DNA of 64,000 nucleotides from Lysobacteraceae bacterium PS02340. GTDB taxonomy: Bacteria > Pseudomonadota > Gammaproteobacteria > Xanthomonadales > Xanthomonadaceae. Shown here in pieces: positions 52,953 to 63,719 of this stretch (position 1 is the stretch's first letter; the number at the start of each line of letters is the position of its first letter). Position numbers and translations under genes: made by a program. The notes beneath the pieces were generated by a model. The model was not told where the DNA came from and did no database searches. It was given only the letters and a program-made list of their open reading frames with translations. Where the stretch lies: positions 1 to 64,000 of the forward strand of contig JASCOC010000004.1 of NCBI GenBank assembly GCA_029959605.1. The letters run 5' to 3'.

Positions 52953-54923
52953 TTATTTGGCGTAAGGCCCGCCGCAACCGCTGTCTTCGCCGCCGCCCAG
53001 TTCCAGCGTCGCGAGCAGTGCGGCGGGCGGCGCGATCGAGCCGAGCGCGAGGGCGATCGCGCCGCGCAGGCCCAGACGCGCGAGATCGGGCCGGAAGCTC
53101 GGTGATGCGAACGTGCGGCTGATCGTCAACGGCGTACGCAGCGCAAGAATGCTGCGGTCCTTGGGGCGCGGCCGCAGCAGCAGATCCAGTTGTTCCTCGC
53201 GCAGATTGATCGTGCCTTCGCCGAGAATGATGGTGTCGGTGGTGTCGAACGCGAACGCGCGAGTTTCCATGACGCCGCGCTGCACGCCGAAGTCCGCGAA
53301 CGCGCAACGCACCGGGATCTGCTTGTCGTTGCCGATCAGATATTTCAACGTCTCGTAGACGTCGATACCGGCCAGCTCGACCAGCAGGTTGCTGACCCGG
53401 CCGGCGCCCATGCCCACCGCGACGTCGCCATTCGCGCTGCCGAGCATCGCCGCGACCGAATTGCCGGTGCCGGCGAGATTGAAATCGCCGCCGATCCGGC
53501 CGACGGCTTCGCCGGCGAGCGTATCGGGCGGGAACAGGCCGCCGAGACTGATGCGTCGCACCGAGGCCTGCAGCCTGGTCTGGATGACGTCCTGACGCGC
53601 ATCGAGCCGTATGTTGGACCGGATGTTGCCGCCGGCCACGCCGAAGTTCAGCGGCTCCAACTGCAGCAGGCCGGCATCGAGCTTGAGATGCGCATCCATG
53701 TCGTCGATCGGCAACTTGGGCGCGTTGATGCGTTGCGCGCGCAGGCGCACGTCTGCGTCCATCGCCCGCAGCTTCGCGAGGTCGTAGGGCGTATCGGGCA
53801 GCACGCGGCCCTTGGACGCGAGCGCGCGTTCGCGTTCGACGAGCTCGGGATCGAGCGCGTCGCCTTCGGCGTCGGGCGCACCGCCGATGAAGCCGGCGAG
53901 ATCGTCGAAGTCGAGGCGCTTGGAGACCAGATCGGCCTTCAGGAACGGCCGTTCGCCGCCGAGCGTGATCGCGGCGGAACCGCCGAGATCGCTCTGGCCG
54001 ACCTTGCCGGTGAAGCCGTCGTAGTGCCACGTGGCCGCGTCGCGGGTCAGGCGACCGTCGAGCGCGTAGGGCGGCGTGTCGGGCAGGGCGACGCCGACAA
54101 GCGGAAACAGATCGGCGAGGTTGCGGCCCGACAGTGCAAACTGCAGATCGAAATCGCGCAACTGGAACGGCGCGACCAGCGAACCGCGCACATGGGCGCG
54201 CGTGGCGCCGGCGCGGGCACGCAGATCGATGCGGTATGGCTTGTCGGTGTCCTGCAAGGCGAGTGGCGATTCGGCCACGCCCTCCAGCGTGAACCCGTTG
54301 TTCGTCCAGCTGCCGCCGCCTTCGATTCCGATCGCCGGCGCGGCATCTTCACCGCCGCGCGATTCACGGCTGGCCAGACGCACGTCGATATCGGTCTGGC
54401 CCGGCACATCCAGATAGCGCAGGCGGCCGTCTTCGACCCAGAGGCGACGGATCTGCGGCGGCGGACCGTCGCCACCGTCTCCGAATGCAATGTCCCAGTT
54501 GGCGGTGCCACCGTCGGGATTGGTTTCCAGGCGCAGAATCGGTTTGACCAGGCGGATTTCGGGCAGGCGCATTTCGCGTTTGAACAGAAGCGGGAAGACC
54601 TCGACCTTGATCTCCAGCCGCTCGACCGACGCCATCGTCTGTGACTCGGACCAGTCCGCATTCGCGAACCGTAAGGCGTCGGCGCGGACGGTGGTCGTAC
54701 GGCCCAGATCGACGTCGAGATCGCCGCCGATCACGAGCGTGCGGCCGGTGCGGGCTTCGACGATGCGCTCCACCGGTCCTTTGAACCAGTTCCAATCCCA
54801 CAGGAGAACCAGCAGCACGATCGCCACCAGAAGCACGAGCGCAACGACACGCAGCGGTCGCGACGATGTGAATCGACGGAAGCGCGGACGGGGTGATGCG
54901 GGAGGTGGGAGCGTGGTCGTCAT
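52953..54923 (-). CDS. AsmA family protein
   Basis: A 656-aa protein with one N-terminal transmembrane segment (residues about 25-43: VVALVLLVAIVLLVLLWDWNW) followed by the AsmA fold (VERIVEARTGRTLVIGGDLDVDLG; SVERLEIKVEVFPLLFKREMRLPEIRLVKP) and a long repetitive beta-groove. AsmA-like proteins bridge the periplasm and are linked with phospholipid transport to the outer membrane. It converges on the GT2 gene with 4 bp between. Confidence 0.92.
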   Translation of the reverse strand: MTTTLPPPASPRPRFRRFTSSRPLRVVALVLLVAIVLLVLLWDWNWFKGPVERIVEARTGRTLVIGGDLDVDLGRTTTVRADALRFANADWSESQTMASVERLEIKVEVFPLLFKREMRLPEIRLVKPILRLETNPDGGTANWDIAFGDGGDGPPPQIRRLWVEDGRLRYLDVPGQTDIDVRLASRESRGGEDAAPAIGIEGGGSWTNNGFTLEGVAESPLALQDTDKPYRIDLRARAGATRAHVRGSLVAPFQLRDFDLQFALSGRNLADLFPLVGVALPDTPPYALDGRLTRDAATWHYDGFTGKVGQSDLGGSAAITLGGERPFLKADLVSKRLDFDDLAGFIGGAPDAEGDALDPELVERERALASKGRVLPDTPYDLAKLRAMDADVRLRAQRINAPKLPIDDMDAHLKLDAGLLQLEPLNFGVAGGNIRSNIRLDARQDVIQTRLQASVRRISLGGLFPPDTLAGEAVGRIGGDFNLAGTGNSVAAMLGSANGDVAVGMGAGRVSNLLVELAGIDVYETLKYLIGNDKQIPVRCAFADFGVQRGVMETRAFAFDTTDTIILGEGTINLREEQLDLLLRPRPKDRSILALRTPLTISRTFASPSFRPDLARLGLRGAIALALGSIAPPAALLATLELGGGEDSGCGGPYAK

Positions 54924-54996
54924 GAGGGGCCTTGTTCAGCCCCACCATCGACGCGCTGCGGTCAACTGCGGGTGAATGTTCCGTTGCGGTTCCGCA

Positions 54997-55389
54997 TCAC
55001 GACGCGTCAGCGGGCACGGAGTCCGGGAGCGCGGTCTCCGTGCAGCGCACGGTCCGGCCGTTGTCCTGCGAGAGTTCGGCGCCGTCGTCGGTGGTCACGA
55101 ACCGCAGGCCGACTTCCGACCACACCGGCGGCTGGCTGCCGCGGATCACGCCCAGATTCACAATGCGCCCGTCGGTCATGCGCAGGCGGGCGAAACGTCC
55201 TTCGCGGATGATTTCGACGATCGCGGCCGTCGGGCAGTCGTAGGCCGCGGTGACGGTTTCCGGCGCGGGTGCAGGAGTAGTCGGCGGCGGCGTCGGTGCA
55301 GCCGCGGGCGTGGGCGGTGCCGGCGTTTCGGCGGAGCAGGCCGCCAGCGTGACGACGGCGAGGACGGACAACATCGGGAAGGATCGCAT
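54997..55389 (-). CDS. Small lipoprotein with MliC-like C terminus
   Basis: A 130-aa lipoprotein. The lipobox is LAAC (VVTLAACSAE), then a Pro/Ala/Thr-rich linker to about residue 45. The folded part has two Cys (YDCPTAAIVE and RTVRCTET) framing an anti-parallel beta pattern of the sort in MliC lysozyme inhibitors. That resemblance is weak and the key MliC loop is not clearly present. It is probably outer-membrane anchored. The stop is 73 bp before the AsmA start on the same strand. Confidence 0.75.
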   Translation of the reverse strand: MRSFPMLSVLAVVTLAACSAETPAPPTPAAAPTPPPTTPAPAPETVTAAYDCPTAAIVEIIREGRFARLRMTDGRIVNLGVIRGSQPPVWSEVGLRFVTTDDGAELSQDNGRTVRCTETALPDSVPADAS

Positions 55390-55445
55390 GCGGAACTCCG
55401 GCGTGGACGACGACCGCTCGATTGTCGCGACGCGCGCGCCGACGA

Positions 55446-56102
55446 TCAACGCGCCGGTACGACCTGGGCCAGCACGGCCACGTAATGGCAGACGCTGCCG
55501 CCAATGCAGAACAGGTGCCAGATCGCATGCGCGTAGGGAATCGAATCGCGCATGTAGAAGAAGGTGCCGAGCGTGTAGAACACGCCGCCGGCGATGATCC
55601 AGCTCAGCGTCCAGGTGTCGAGCGCAGCGGCGACCGGGCCGATCGCGATCACCACCAGCCAGCCCATCGCCACATAGATCGCCGTCGACAGCCCACGGAA
55701 GCGGCCGGTGTAGAACAGCTTGAACACCACGCCCGCCAGCGCCAGCGTCCAGATGATGCCGAACAGCCACCAGCCCAGCGTGCCGCGCAGTCCGATCAGC
55801 GTGAAGGGCGTATAGGTGCCGGCGATCAGCAGATAGATCGCGCAGTGGTCGAACACCTTCAGGCGCCCCTTGGCTACCGGGTGCTCGACTGCGTGGTACA
55901 GCGTCGACGCCAGATACAGCAGCAGCAGCGAGACGCCGAACACGATCGATGCGCCGAGCTGCCAGCCGTTGCCGTAGAGCGCGGCCAAGGTGATCAGGAC
56001 CGCACCGCCGGCGAGCGCGGCGGTCGCGCCGAGACCGTGGGTCAGGGCGCTGGCAAACTCTTCGCGCTTCGCGCGGAGCGAACGGGGCGGGGCGGTGGTC
56101 AT
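55446..56102 (-). CDS. trhA: Hemolysin III / PAQR family membrane protein
   Basis: A 218-aa seven-helix protein of the PAQR (TrhA/YqfA) family. The metal-ligand histidines are in LASTLYHAVEHP and YAHAIWHLFCIGGSVCHYVAV, with DHCAIYLLIAGTYTPF between. E. coli TrhA is linked to membrane energetics/fatty-acid homeostasis; the haemolysin name is historical. Monocistronic or in loose tandem with the lipoprotein gene. Confidence 0.94.
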   Translation of the reverse strand: MTTAPPRSLRAKREEFASALTHGLGATAALAGGAVLITLAALYGNGWQLGASIVFGVSLLLLYLASTLYHAVEHPVAKGRLKVFDHCAIYLLIAGTYTPFTLIGLRGTLGWWLFGIIWTLALAGVVFKLFYTGRFRGLSTAIYVAMGWLVVIAIGPVAAALDTWTLSWIIAGGVFYTLGTFFYMRDSIPYAHAIWHLFCIGGSVCHYVAVLAQVVPAR

Positions 56103-56178
56103 CGACGTCCGGCTGGGGGATTGGACTGCCGCGAAGTATGACCGGGTGCCCGTGTCCTGTCAGAGACCGCGCCGCGGA

Positions 56179-57783
<1,605 letters not shown>

Positions 57784-57854
57784 GCGGGCGGCCGCGCGGG
57801 TGCGCGCAGGCTGGAATCGGGAAGCCGCCGATTATACGACGCCGTGCGGCCGCC

Positions 57855-58766
57855 TCAGGGCGGGGCGTCCGTGTCGGCCCGCACCTGTCCGAAGCGCAGC
57901 GGGCCGTCCGGTCCGGCCATCCGGAACGGCAGCGATTCGAGCCGCATGCCGCGGTTGGCCTGCACGACGAAGTGCAGGTGCGGAGCGGCGCTCAGGCCGG
58001 TATTGCCCGAGAAGCCGATGATCGTGCCGCGCAGCACGCGTGCGCCGGATGCGACGACCACGCCGGCCTGCTGCAGGTGCGCGTAGAGCGCCATCGTGCC
58101 GTCGTCGTGGAGCACGCGGATGAAGTTGCCGCGCACGCGGTCGTCGCCTGCATCCACGATCGCGTCTGGATCGAGGCGCGCGCTGGCGCCGGATTCGACC
58201 TGCATCACCACGCCGTCGCGCGCCGCCAGCACCGGCGTCCCGGCGGGCACCGCGAAATCGACCGCGTGCCGGTTTTCGTCGTCGTCATGACTGAAGCCGC
58301 CGCCGAAGCCCTGGGCGATCCGCACGGGCGCGTCGCGCAGCGGGTACAGGTATTCGACATTGCGCGCCCGTGCGGTCGGCAGGCCGGGGATGGCCACGAG
58401 CCGCAAGCGTGTGCCGGCGGCGCCATCCGTCAATTGCGCGATCACGAGGCGGCCGCCGCCCGGCACGGTAACGCGTGCCGGCAGGACCGGTGTCGCGTGC
58501 GGCGGCGGACCGTCGCTCAGCAGCGTAACTTCCACCGGGCCGGCGAGATGATTGATCGCAGTGGCCTCGGTGCCGCCGAAGCGCGGGCGCAGTTCGAGCT
58601 CGACGCTCGAAGCGCGGGTCGGCGAGGTGACGGCCTCGACCGAAGGCGCGGGTGGCGGCGTCGTGGTGCCGGGCCAGGTTCCGCTCGACGGCGTCTGCGC
58701 GAGTGCGGCGCCGTATGCGCACAGCGCCAGCAGCGCGAGCGCCGACTGCCATCGCCGCATCGGCAT
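57855..58766 (-). CDS. Exported M23 family zinc peptidase (LytM-like)
   Basis: A 303-aa protein with a signal peptide (WQSALALLALCAYGAALAQ), a Pro/Thr linker, a beta-rich N-terminal domain to about 160 and a LytM domain. Zinc ligands are in NRHAVDFAVP (HxxxD) and PHLHFVV (HxH), with the intermediate His in LYAHLQQAG. It is expected to cut peptidoglycan peptides or regulate amidases. Start ATG 58766 or 58760. It follows the phytase-like gene by 8 bp. Confidence 0.92.
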   Translation of the reverse strand: MPMRRWQSALALLALCAYGAALAQTPSSGTWPGTTTPPPAPSVEAVTSPTRASSVELELRPRFGGTEATAINHLAGPVEVTLLSDGPPPHATPVLPARVTVPGGGRLVIAQLTDGAAGTRLRLVAIPGLPTARARNVEYLYPLRDAPVRIAQGFGGGFSHDDDENRHAVDFAVPAGTPVLAARDGVVMQVESGASARLDPDAIVDAGDDRVRGNFIRVLHDDGTMALYAHLQQAGVVVASGARVLRGTIIGFSGNTGLSAAPHLHFVVQANRGMRLESLPFRMAGPDGPLRFGQVRADTDAPP

Positions 58767-58774
58767 CAGCGCGC

Positions 58775-59875
58775 TCAGCGGCTGCAGTCGGGATCGAGCT
58801 GCAACGCGGTCGCGACCTCGCGCAGATCGAACGCGACCACCGAGGCATCGTCGTCGACGGCGAACAGCGCACCGGCGGGGAAGCGCGCGGTAAGCGCGGG
58901 ATGCAGTGCGATGCCGTCGGTCGCGGCGACGTGGGCGCCGGTGAAGCTGCCTGCCGGCGTCAGCTGCGCACGATCGAACACCCGGAACACGGTGCGTGGC
59001 CGCAGCTGGTCGGCGACGATCCAGTAACCGCCGTCGACACTGCACGACCACAGCGCGATGCCTTCGGGCTCGGCATCGAACGTGCCGGCCGGCAATGCGC
59101 GACCGGTGGACGCGCCTTCGAGCGTGTAGACGTGGACCGTCGCGTTGTGGCGCAGGTCTTCGTCGGCGATCAACAGCTGGTCGTGGGCGGCATCACCGGC
59201 GATCGATTCGACGATGCGCAACGCGGTCTGCGCATCGGTAGCGCCGAAGGCGCCGAGTGCAGTGACCTTGGGCGTGCCGCCGTCGTGCGCTTCGAAGCGG
59301 TAGCGGCGCACGCGCTGGTCGAGGCGGGCGAAGTCCGGCACCTGCTTGTGGTCGGCGCCGTCCATGAAGCTGTCGGTGACGTAGACATCGAAGAGGTCCG
59401 GCGCGGTCTCGTGGACCCATAGACCGTAAGGGCTGCGGAGGTCATCGGCGCCGAACGCGGCCAGCGGCGTGAAACCGGGAAGCGAGAACACCTGCACGCG
59501 GTGGTTGTCGCGCTCGGCAACGAACACCAGATCTCCGTGCACGGCGATGCCGTTGGGCCGATCGAACTGGCCGGGCATGGCCCCGCGGGCACCGACCGTG
59601 CGCAGCATCGCGCCGCTGTCGGCATCGAACACGCGCAGCTGATGCGCGCGCTTGGCCGTGGCGATCAGCCAGGTGCCGCCCTCGGGCGTCGGCCAGGTGG
59701 CGAGCGAATCCAGTTCGTCGCCCGCGTGCGCGGACGAGCGCCAGGCTTCGACGATCACGGGTCGATCGGCCGCCGACACGCCGGCCATGACATCGGCCTC
59801 GGGTGCAGTGGGACGCGGGGAACTGGTGGTGCAACCGGCCAGCAGGGCGGCCGCGAACAGGAGGGCGATGCGCAT
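58775..59875 (-). CDS. Phytase-like beta-propeller lipoprotein
   Basis: A 366-aa lipoprotein (lipobox LLAGC, MRIALLFAAALLAGCTTS). The chain is a six-bladed propeller with phytase-like blocks: VIVEAWRSSAHAGDELDSLATWP, WLIATAKRAHQLRVFDADSG, FDRPNGIAV and DAEPEGIALWSCSVDGGYWIVADQ. Calcium-binding Asp/Glu residues are plentiful. Related Xanthomonas proteins are called 3-phytase, but the family also includes lactonases and proteins without activity. Operonic with the M23 peptidase. Confidence 0.85.
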   Translation of the reverse strand: MRIALLFAAALLAGCTTSSPRPTAPEADVMAGVSAADRPVIVEAWRSSAHAGDELDSLATWPTPEGGTWLIATAKRAHQLRVFDADSGAMLRTVGARGAMPGQFDRPNGIAVHGDLVFVAERDNHRVQVFSLPGFTPLAAFGADDLRSPYGLWVHETAPDLFDVYVTDSFMDGADHKQVPDFARLDQRVRRYRFEAHDGGTPKVTALGAFGATDAQTALRIVESIAGDAAHDQLLIADEDLRHNATVHVYTLEGASTGRALPAGTFDAEPEGIALWSCSVDGGYWIVADQLRPRTVFRVFDRAQLTPAGSFTGAHVAATDGIALHPALTARFPAGALFAVDDDASVVAFDLREVATALQLDPDCSR

Positions 59876-60218
59876 TACCGGATTATGCCGAGCGCCGCGT
59901 CATCTGCGTCACCGGTTGCATCCGAAATGATCCATCGCTGCATCCGGATGAAGCGATTGACTTTCCGGAATCGCGCTGGCAACCTGCACGCTCCATCGAG
60001 ACCGGCGGAGGGGCAGGCCCTTTGATGCCGGGGCAACCTGATGGGATCCGCGCTTCGCGCGGCGTCCATCGCGGTGCCAAGTCCTGCGGGGACCTGTGTG
60101 TCCACCGGAAGATGGTGATGCCGTATCGGCGTTCGCGCCGATGTCGTATTCCGCCGACAGGCGACTTCCGGTGATTCCCGCGAGACGCGATGGCCCAGTC
60201 CATCCGGAATCCCGTGCC
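59876..60218. other. Leader region of the methionine operon
   Basis: This 343-bp gap has no gene. It holds the SAM-I riboswitch (59991-60117) and its downstream platform. The frame is open upstream of the first ATG to 60096, but that part is the riboswitch and not translated. Confidence 0.8.
59991..60117 (+). ncRNA. SAM-I riboswitch (S-box leader) of the metX-metB-hom operon
   Basis: Canonical S-box core in order: P1 left CCATC (59993-59997), then GAGACC, CGGAGGGGCAGGCCC with TTTGATG, CCGGGGCAACC, a GC-rich P3 hairpin around 60043-60065, GGTGCCAAGTCC, and GGAAGATGG with P1 right GATGG (60111-60115). It lies 100 bp before the homoserine acyltransferase start. SAM binding should repress this methionine operon. 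A hairpin at about 60124-60141 and a pairing GATGG/CCATC (60189-60204) next to the start codon could form the expression platform; with no U tract, control of translation is more likely than termination. A TTGACT (59957-59962) may be the -35 box. Confidence 0.93.
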
Positions 60219-61271
60219 ATGAGTCTCGTCGACACCGCCTACCGCCCCGAACCCACGCCCGACGCGGCGTACGTGCACGCGCTCGCTGCCGATGCGCCGA
60301 TCGCGCACGACGTCACGCGCGGCAGCCTCGACGTGCGACTCGCCACCCGGCATGCCGGCATGCGTCAGGTCACGCTGCGGTATCAGCTGCAGGGCCCGGC
60401 AACGGCGCCGGTGGTGTTCGTCGCCGGCGGCATCTCCGCGCACCGGCATCTGGCTGCGAACGCCGCGCATGCAGAAGCCGGCTGGTTGGAAGAGCTGGTC
60501 GCGCCCGGCCGCACACTCGATCCGGCGCAGCTGCGCCTGCTGGCCTTCGATTTCGTCGGCGCCGATGGCGCGCTCGATGCGCCGATCGACACGATCGACC
60601 AGGCCGATGCGATCGCCGTGCTGCTCGACGCGTTGGGCATCGCGCGCCTGCATGCCTTCGTCGGCTACTCCTACGGTGCGCTGGTCGGCCTGCAGTTCGC
60701 GGCGCGCCACGCGACGCGCGTGCAGCGGCTGGTCGCGGTCAGCGGTGCGCATCGCGCGCATCCCTATGCGGCCGCCTGGCGCGCGCTGCAAAGGCAAGCC
60801 GTCGCGCTGGGCCAGCTGCAGTGCGCCGATGCGCAGGGCCTGTCGCTGGCGCGCCAGTTCGCGATGCTGAGCTACCGCACACCAGAAGAATTCGCCGAGC
60901 GCTTCGACGCCCCGCCCGAAGTCGTCAACGGCCGCGTGCGCGTCGCCGCAGAGGACTATCTCGACGCAGCGGGTGCGCGCTACGTCTCGCGCACACCGGT
61001 CACCGCGTGGCTGCGGTTGTCGGAATCCATCGATCTGCACCGCGTCGATCCGCGCGACATCCGCGTGCCGACGACCGTCGTCGCCGTCGAAGGCGACCGC
61101 CTCGTCCCGCTGGCCGATGCGGTGACGCTGCTCGAAGGCCTGGGCCCGAACGGACAACTGCGCGTGCTGCGCTCGCCTTACGGCCACGACGCCTTCCTCA
61201 AAGAAACCGACCGCATCGATGCACTGCTCGCGACCGCGCTGCGTGCCCCCACTTCCGGAGACCCCGCATGA
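60219..61271 (+). CDS. metX: Homoserine O-acyltransferase (MetX-like alpha/beta hydrolase)
   Basis: A 350-aa alpha/beta hydrolase-fold enzyme of the MetX group that acylates homoserine at the first committed step of methionine synthesis. Nucleophile elbow GYSYGALVG (Ser151), oxyanion region FVAGGISAHRHLAANAAH, Asp in TVVAVEGDRLVPL, and His in YGHDAFLKE near the end. Several xanthomonad members use succinyl-CoA, and the downstream metB (O-succinylhomoserine lyase type) fits that; acyl specificity cannot be read from sequence. Under the SAM-I riboswitch; ATGA overlap with metB. Confidence 0.9.
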   Translation: MSLVDTAYRPEPTPDAAYVHALAADAPIAHDVTRGSLDVRLATRHAGMRQVTLRYQLQGPATAPVVFVAGGISAHRHLAANAAHAEAGWLEELVAPGRTLDPAQLRLLAFDFVGADGALDAPIDTIDQADAIAVLLDALGIARLHAFVGYSYGALVGLQFAARHATRVQRLVAVSGAHRAHPYAAAWRALQRQAVALGQLQCADAQGLSLARQFAMLSYRTPEEFAERFDAPPEVVNGRVRVAAEDYLDAAGARYVSRTPVTAWLRLSESIDLHRVDPRDIRVPTTVVAVEGDRLVPLADAVTLLEGLGPNGQLRVLRSPYGHDAFLKETDRIDALLATALRAPTSGDPA

Positions 61272-62509
61272 GCATCCACGCCCCGACCGACGCCGCCTGT
61301 CAGCCCGCGACCCGCGCCGTGCGCGCGGGCATCGACCGCGATCCGGCCTATGGCGCGGTGACGCCACCGATCGTGCTGTCGAGCAACTTCAGCTTCGCCG
61401 GCTTCGGCGAGAAGCGGCAGTACGACTACACCCGCAGCGGCAATCCCACGCGCGATCTGCTCGGCGAAGCGCTGGCCGAACTCGAAGGCGGCGCGGGTGG
61501 TGTGATCACGCCGACCGGCATGGCCGCGATCACCCTGGTGCTCAATGCGCTGCTCGAGCCGGGTGATCGTCTGGTCGTGCCGCACGATGCCTACGGTGGT
61601 AGCTGGCGCTTGTTCGACGCGCTGGCACGCAAGGGGCACTTTGAACTTGTCACCGCCGATCTCACCGATCCGCGCAGCCTCGCCGACGCGCTGGCCACGC
61701 AGCCGAAGCTGGTGCTGGTGGAGACGCCGTCGAACCCGCTGCTGCGCATCACCGATCTGCGCTTCGTCATCGAGGCCGCGCACCGCGCCGGCGCGCTGGC
61801 GGTGGTCGACAACACCTTCCTGTCGCCTGCGCTGCAGCGCCCGATCGAATTCGGCGCCGATGTCGTGCTGCATTCGACGACCAAGTACATCAACGGCCAC
61901 AGCGACGTGGTCGGCGGCGCGGTGATCGCGCGCGACGCCGAACTGCATGCGCAGCTCGCGTGGTGGGCGAACGCGCTGGGCATTACCGGCTCGCCGTTCG
62001 ACAGTTTCCTGACCCTGCGCGGCCTGCGCACGCTGGATGCGCGCCTGCGCGTGCACCAGGAGAACACCGCCGGCGTGGTCGCACTGCTCGACGCGCATCC
62101 GGCGGTCGCGCGCGTCCACTATCCGGGCCTGGTCGACCATCCGGGTCATGCCATCGCCGCGCGTCAGCAGTCGGGCTTCGGCGCGATGCTGTCCTTCGAG
62201 CTCGCCGGTGCGCCCGGTGTGGCGCAGGAAGACGTGGTGCGCGCGTTCGTCGCCGGTCTCCAGCAATTCACCCTGGCCGAATCGCTGGGCGGCGTGGAAA
62301 GCCTGATCGCGCATCCGGCAACGATGACGCATGCGGCGATGACGCCGGCGGCGCGCGCCGCGGCCGGCATCTCCGACGGCCTGCTGCGCCTGTCCGTCGG
62401 CATCGAGGCGCTTGACGATCTGCTGATCGACATCGAGGCCGGCCTGGCCCGCGCCGCGAGCGTGCTGGATGCGGCCACCCGCCCGTCCCGCGCAGGCGTC
62501 GAAGCATGA
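61268..62509 (+). CDS. metB: Cystathionine gamma-synthase / O-acylhomoserine (thiol)-lyase
   Basis: A 413-aa PLP enzyme of the Cys/Met metabolism class. PLP Lys206 lies in LHSTTKYINGHSDVVGG, the PLP-ring region in VVDNTFLSPALQ, and substrate motif YDYTRSGNPTRDLLGEAL. It joins acyl-homoserine with cysteine (or sulfide) to make cystathionine (or homocysteine). The gene overlaps its neighbours by ATGA on both sides (61268-61271 and 62506-62509). Confidence 0.95.
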   Translation: MSIHAPTDAACQPATRAVRAGIDRDPAYGAVTPPIVLSSNFSFAGFGEKRQYDYTRSGNPTRDLLGEALAELEGGAGGVITPTGMAAITLVLNALLEPGDRLVVPHDAYGGSWRLFDALARKGHFELVTADLTDPRSLADALATQPKLVLVETPSNPLLRITDLRFVIEAAHRAGALAVVDNTFLSPALQRPIEFGADVVLHSTTKYINGHSDVVGGAVIARDAELHAQLAWWANALGITGSPFDSFLTLRGLRTLDARLRVHQENTAGVVALLDAHPAVARVHYPGLVDHPGHAIAARQQSGFGAMLSFELAGAPGVAQEDVVRAFVAGLQQFTLAESLGGVESLIAHPATMTHAAMTPAARAAAGISDGLLRLSVGIEALDDLLIDIEAGLARAASVLDAATRPSRAGVEA

Positions 62510-63594
62510 GCACCGTCGTGCAGTTGCGGCAGGGGCGTCGCGCGCAACCGCGGCCCGCGCGTCTGGCCTTGCTGGGTACCGGCACGGTCGGCTCGGCATT
62601 CGTCGAACGCTATGCGCGACTCGCCGCGCAGGGCGTGGCGCTCCCGGACGTGGCGTGGCTGTGCAATTCGCGCACCCAGGTCGGCGGTGGCGACGATCTG
62701 CATGCCGCGCTCGCGCAGGCCCGCGCCGCCGCGCGCCGCCGCGCCGGATTCCCGCCGTGGGCCGAAGGCGAAAGCCCGAAGCCGGGCGACATCATCGTCG
62801 ACGCAACGGCCAGCGAAACCGTCGCCGACTGGCACCCCGAATGGTTGACCCGTGGCGTGCACGTGGTCACCGCGAACAAGCTCGGCACCGGCGGCGATCT
62901 CGGCCGCGCATTGTCGATCGGCGATGCGCGCGCGATCGGCGGCCGCTATGGCGACAGTGCGACGGTCGGCGCCGGTCTGCCGCTGTTGCGCAGCCTGCGC
63001 GCGCTCATCGACGGCGGCGATCGCATCCACGCGATCGAAGGCGTGCTGTCGGGCTCGCTGGCCTGGCTGTTCTCGCACCACGACGGCCGCCGGCCGTTCT
63101 CGGCGCTGGTGCGCCAGGCGAGTGCGGCGGGTTATACCGAGCCGGATCCACGCGTCGATCTGTCCGGCGAGGACGTGCGCCGCAAGCTGCTGATCCTCGC
63201 GCGCGCCGCGGGCATCGGATTGCCCGCGCACGAAGTCGTCGTCGAATCGCTGGTGCCGGATGTGCTCGCACGCGCCGCGGATGCGGACGTCGATCAGGCA
63301 CTGGCCGCACTCGACGACACGCTCGAAGCGCGCCGCGCGGAGGCGGCTGCGAACGGCGAGCGCCTATGCTTCGTCGGCCGTTTCGACGCCGACGAAGCAC
63401 GCGTGGGTCTGCGCGCGTTGCCGGTCGGCCATCCGCTGTGCGCGGGCAATGGCACCGACAACCGGGTCGCGATCCACAGCGATCGCTACAGCACGCAGCC
63501 GCTGGTGATCCAGGGGCCGGGCGCGGGTGCGGAAGTCACCGCGGCGGCGTTGCTCGACGACGTGCTGGCCATCACCCACGCACAGGTGGTCTGA
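62506..63594 (+). CDS. hom: Homoserine dehydrogenase
   Basis: A 362-aa NAD(P)-dependent enzyme that reduces aspartate semialdehyde to homoserine. The Rossmann motif is LALLGTGTVGSAFVERY; catalytic parts include VVTANKLG and GVLSGSLAWLFSHH, SAAGYTEPDPRVDLSGEDVRRKLLIL. There is no aspartokinase domain and no ACT domain, so it is the short form. Together with metX and metB it forms a compact aspartate-semialdehyde-to-cystathionine operon, under the SAM-I riboswitch. No strong terminator is seen in 63595-63719. Confidence 0.95.
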   Translation: MSTVVQLRQGRRAQPRPARLALLGTGTVGSAFVERYARLAAQGVALPDVAWLCNSRTQVGGGDDLHAALAQARAAARRRAGFPPWAEGESPKPGDIIVDATASETVADWHPEWLTRGVHVVTANKLGTGGDLGRALSIGDARAIGGRYGDSATVGAGLPLLRSLRALIDGGDRIHAIEGVLSGSLAWLFSHHDGRRPFSALVRQASAAGYTEPDPRVDLSGEDVRRKLLILARAAGIGLPAHEVVVESLVPDVLARAADADVDQALAALDDTLEARRAEAAANGERLCFVGRFDADEARVGLRALPVGHPLCAGNGTDNRVAIHSDRYSTQPLVIQGPGAGAEVTAAALLDDVLAITHAQVV

Positions 63595-63719
63595 AGGCGG
63601 CGCACGCGTCGGAAGTCCCTGACTGGGGCGAACCCTAGATCGGGTGCGCCCCGGTGTCGTGGGCGCTGTGGGCGCGCTGGAATGGCGGCATTCAGATTCC
63701 ATCCAGCCAGGGGCCCACC

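Noticed and set aside
60096..60218. Upstream in-frame start for metX
   Set aside because: It would translate through the SAM-I aptamer and its platform; no family similarity in those residues.
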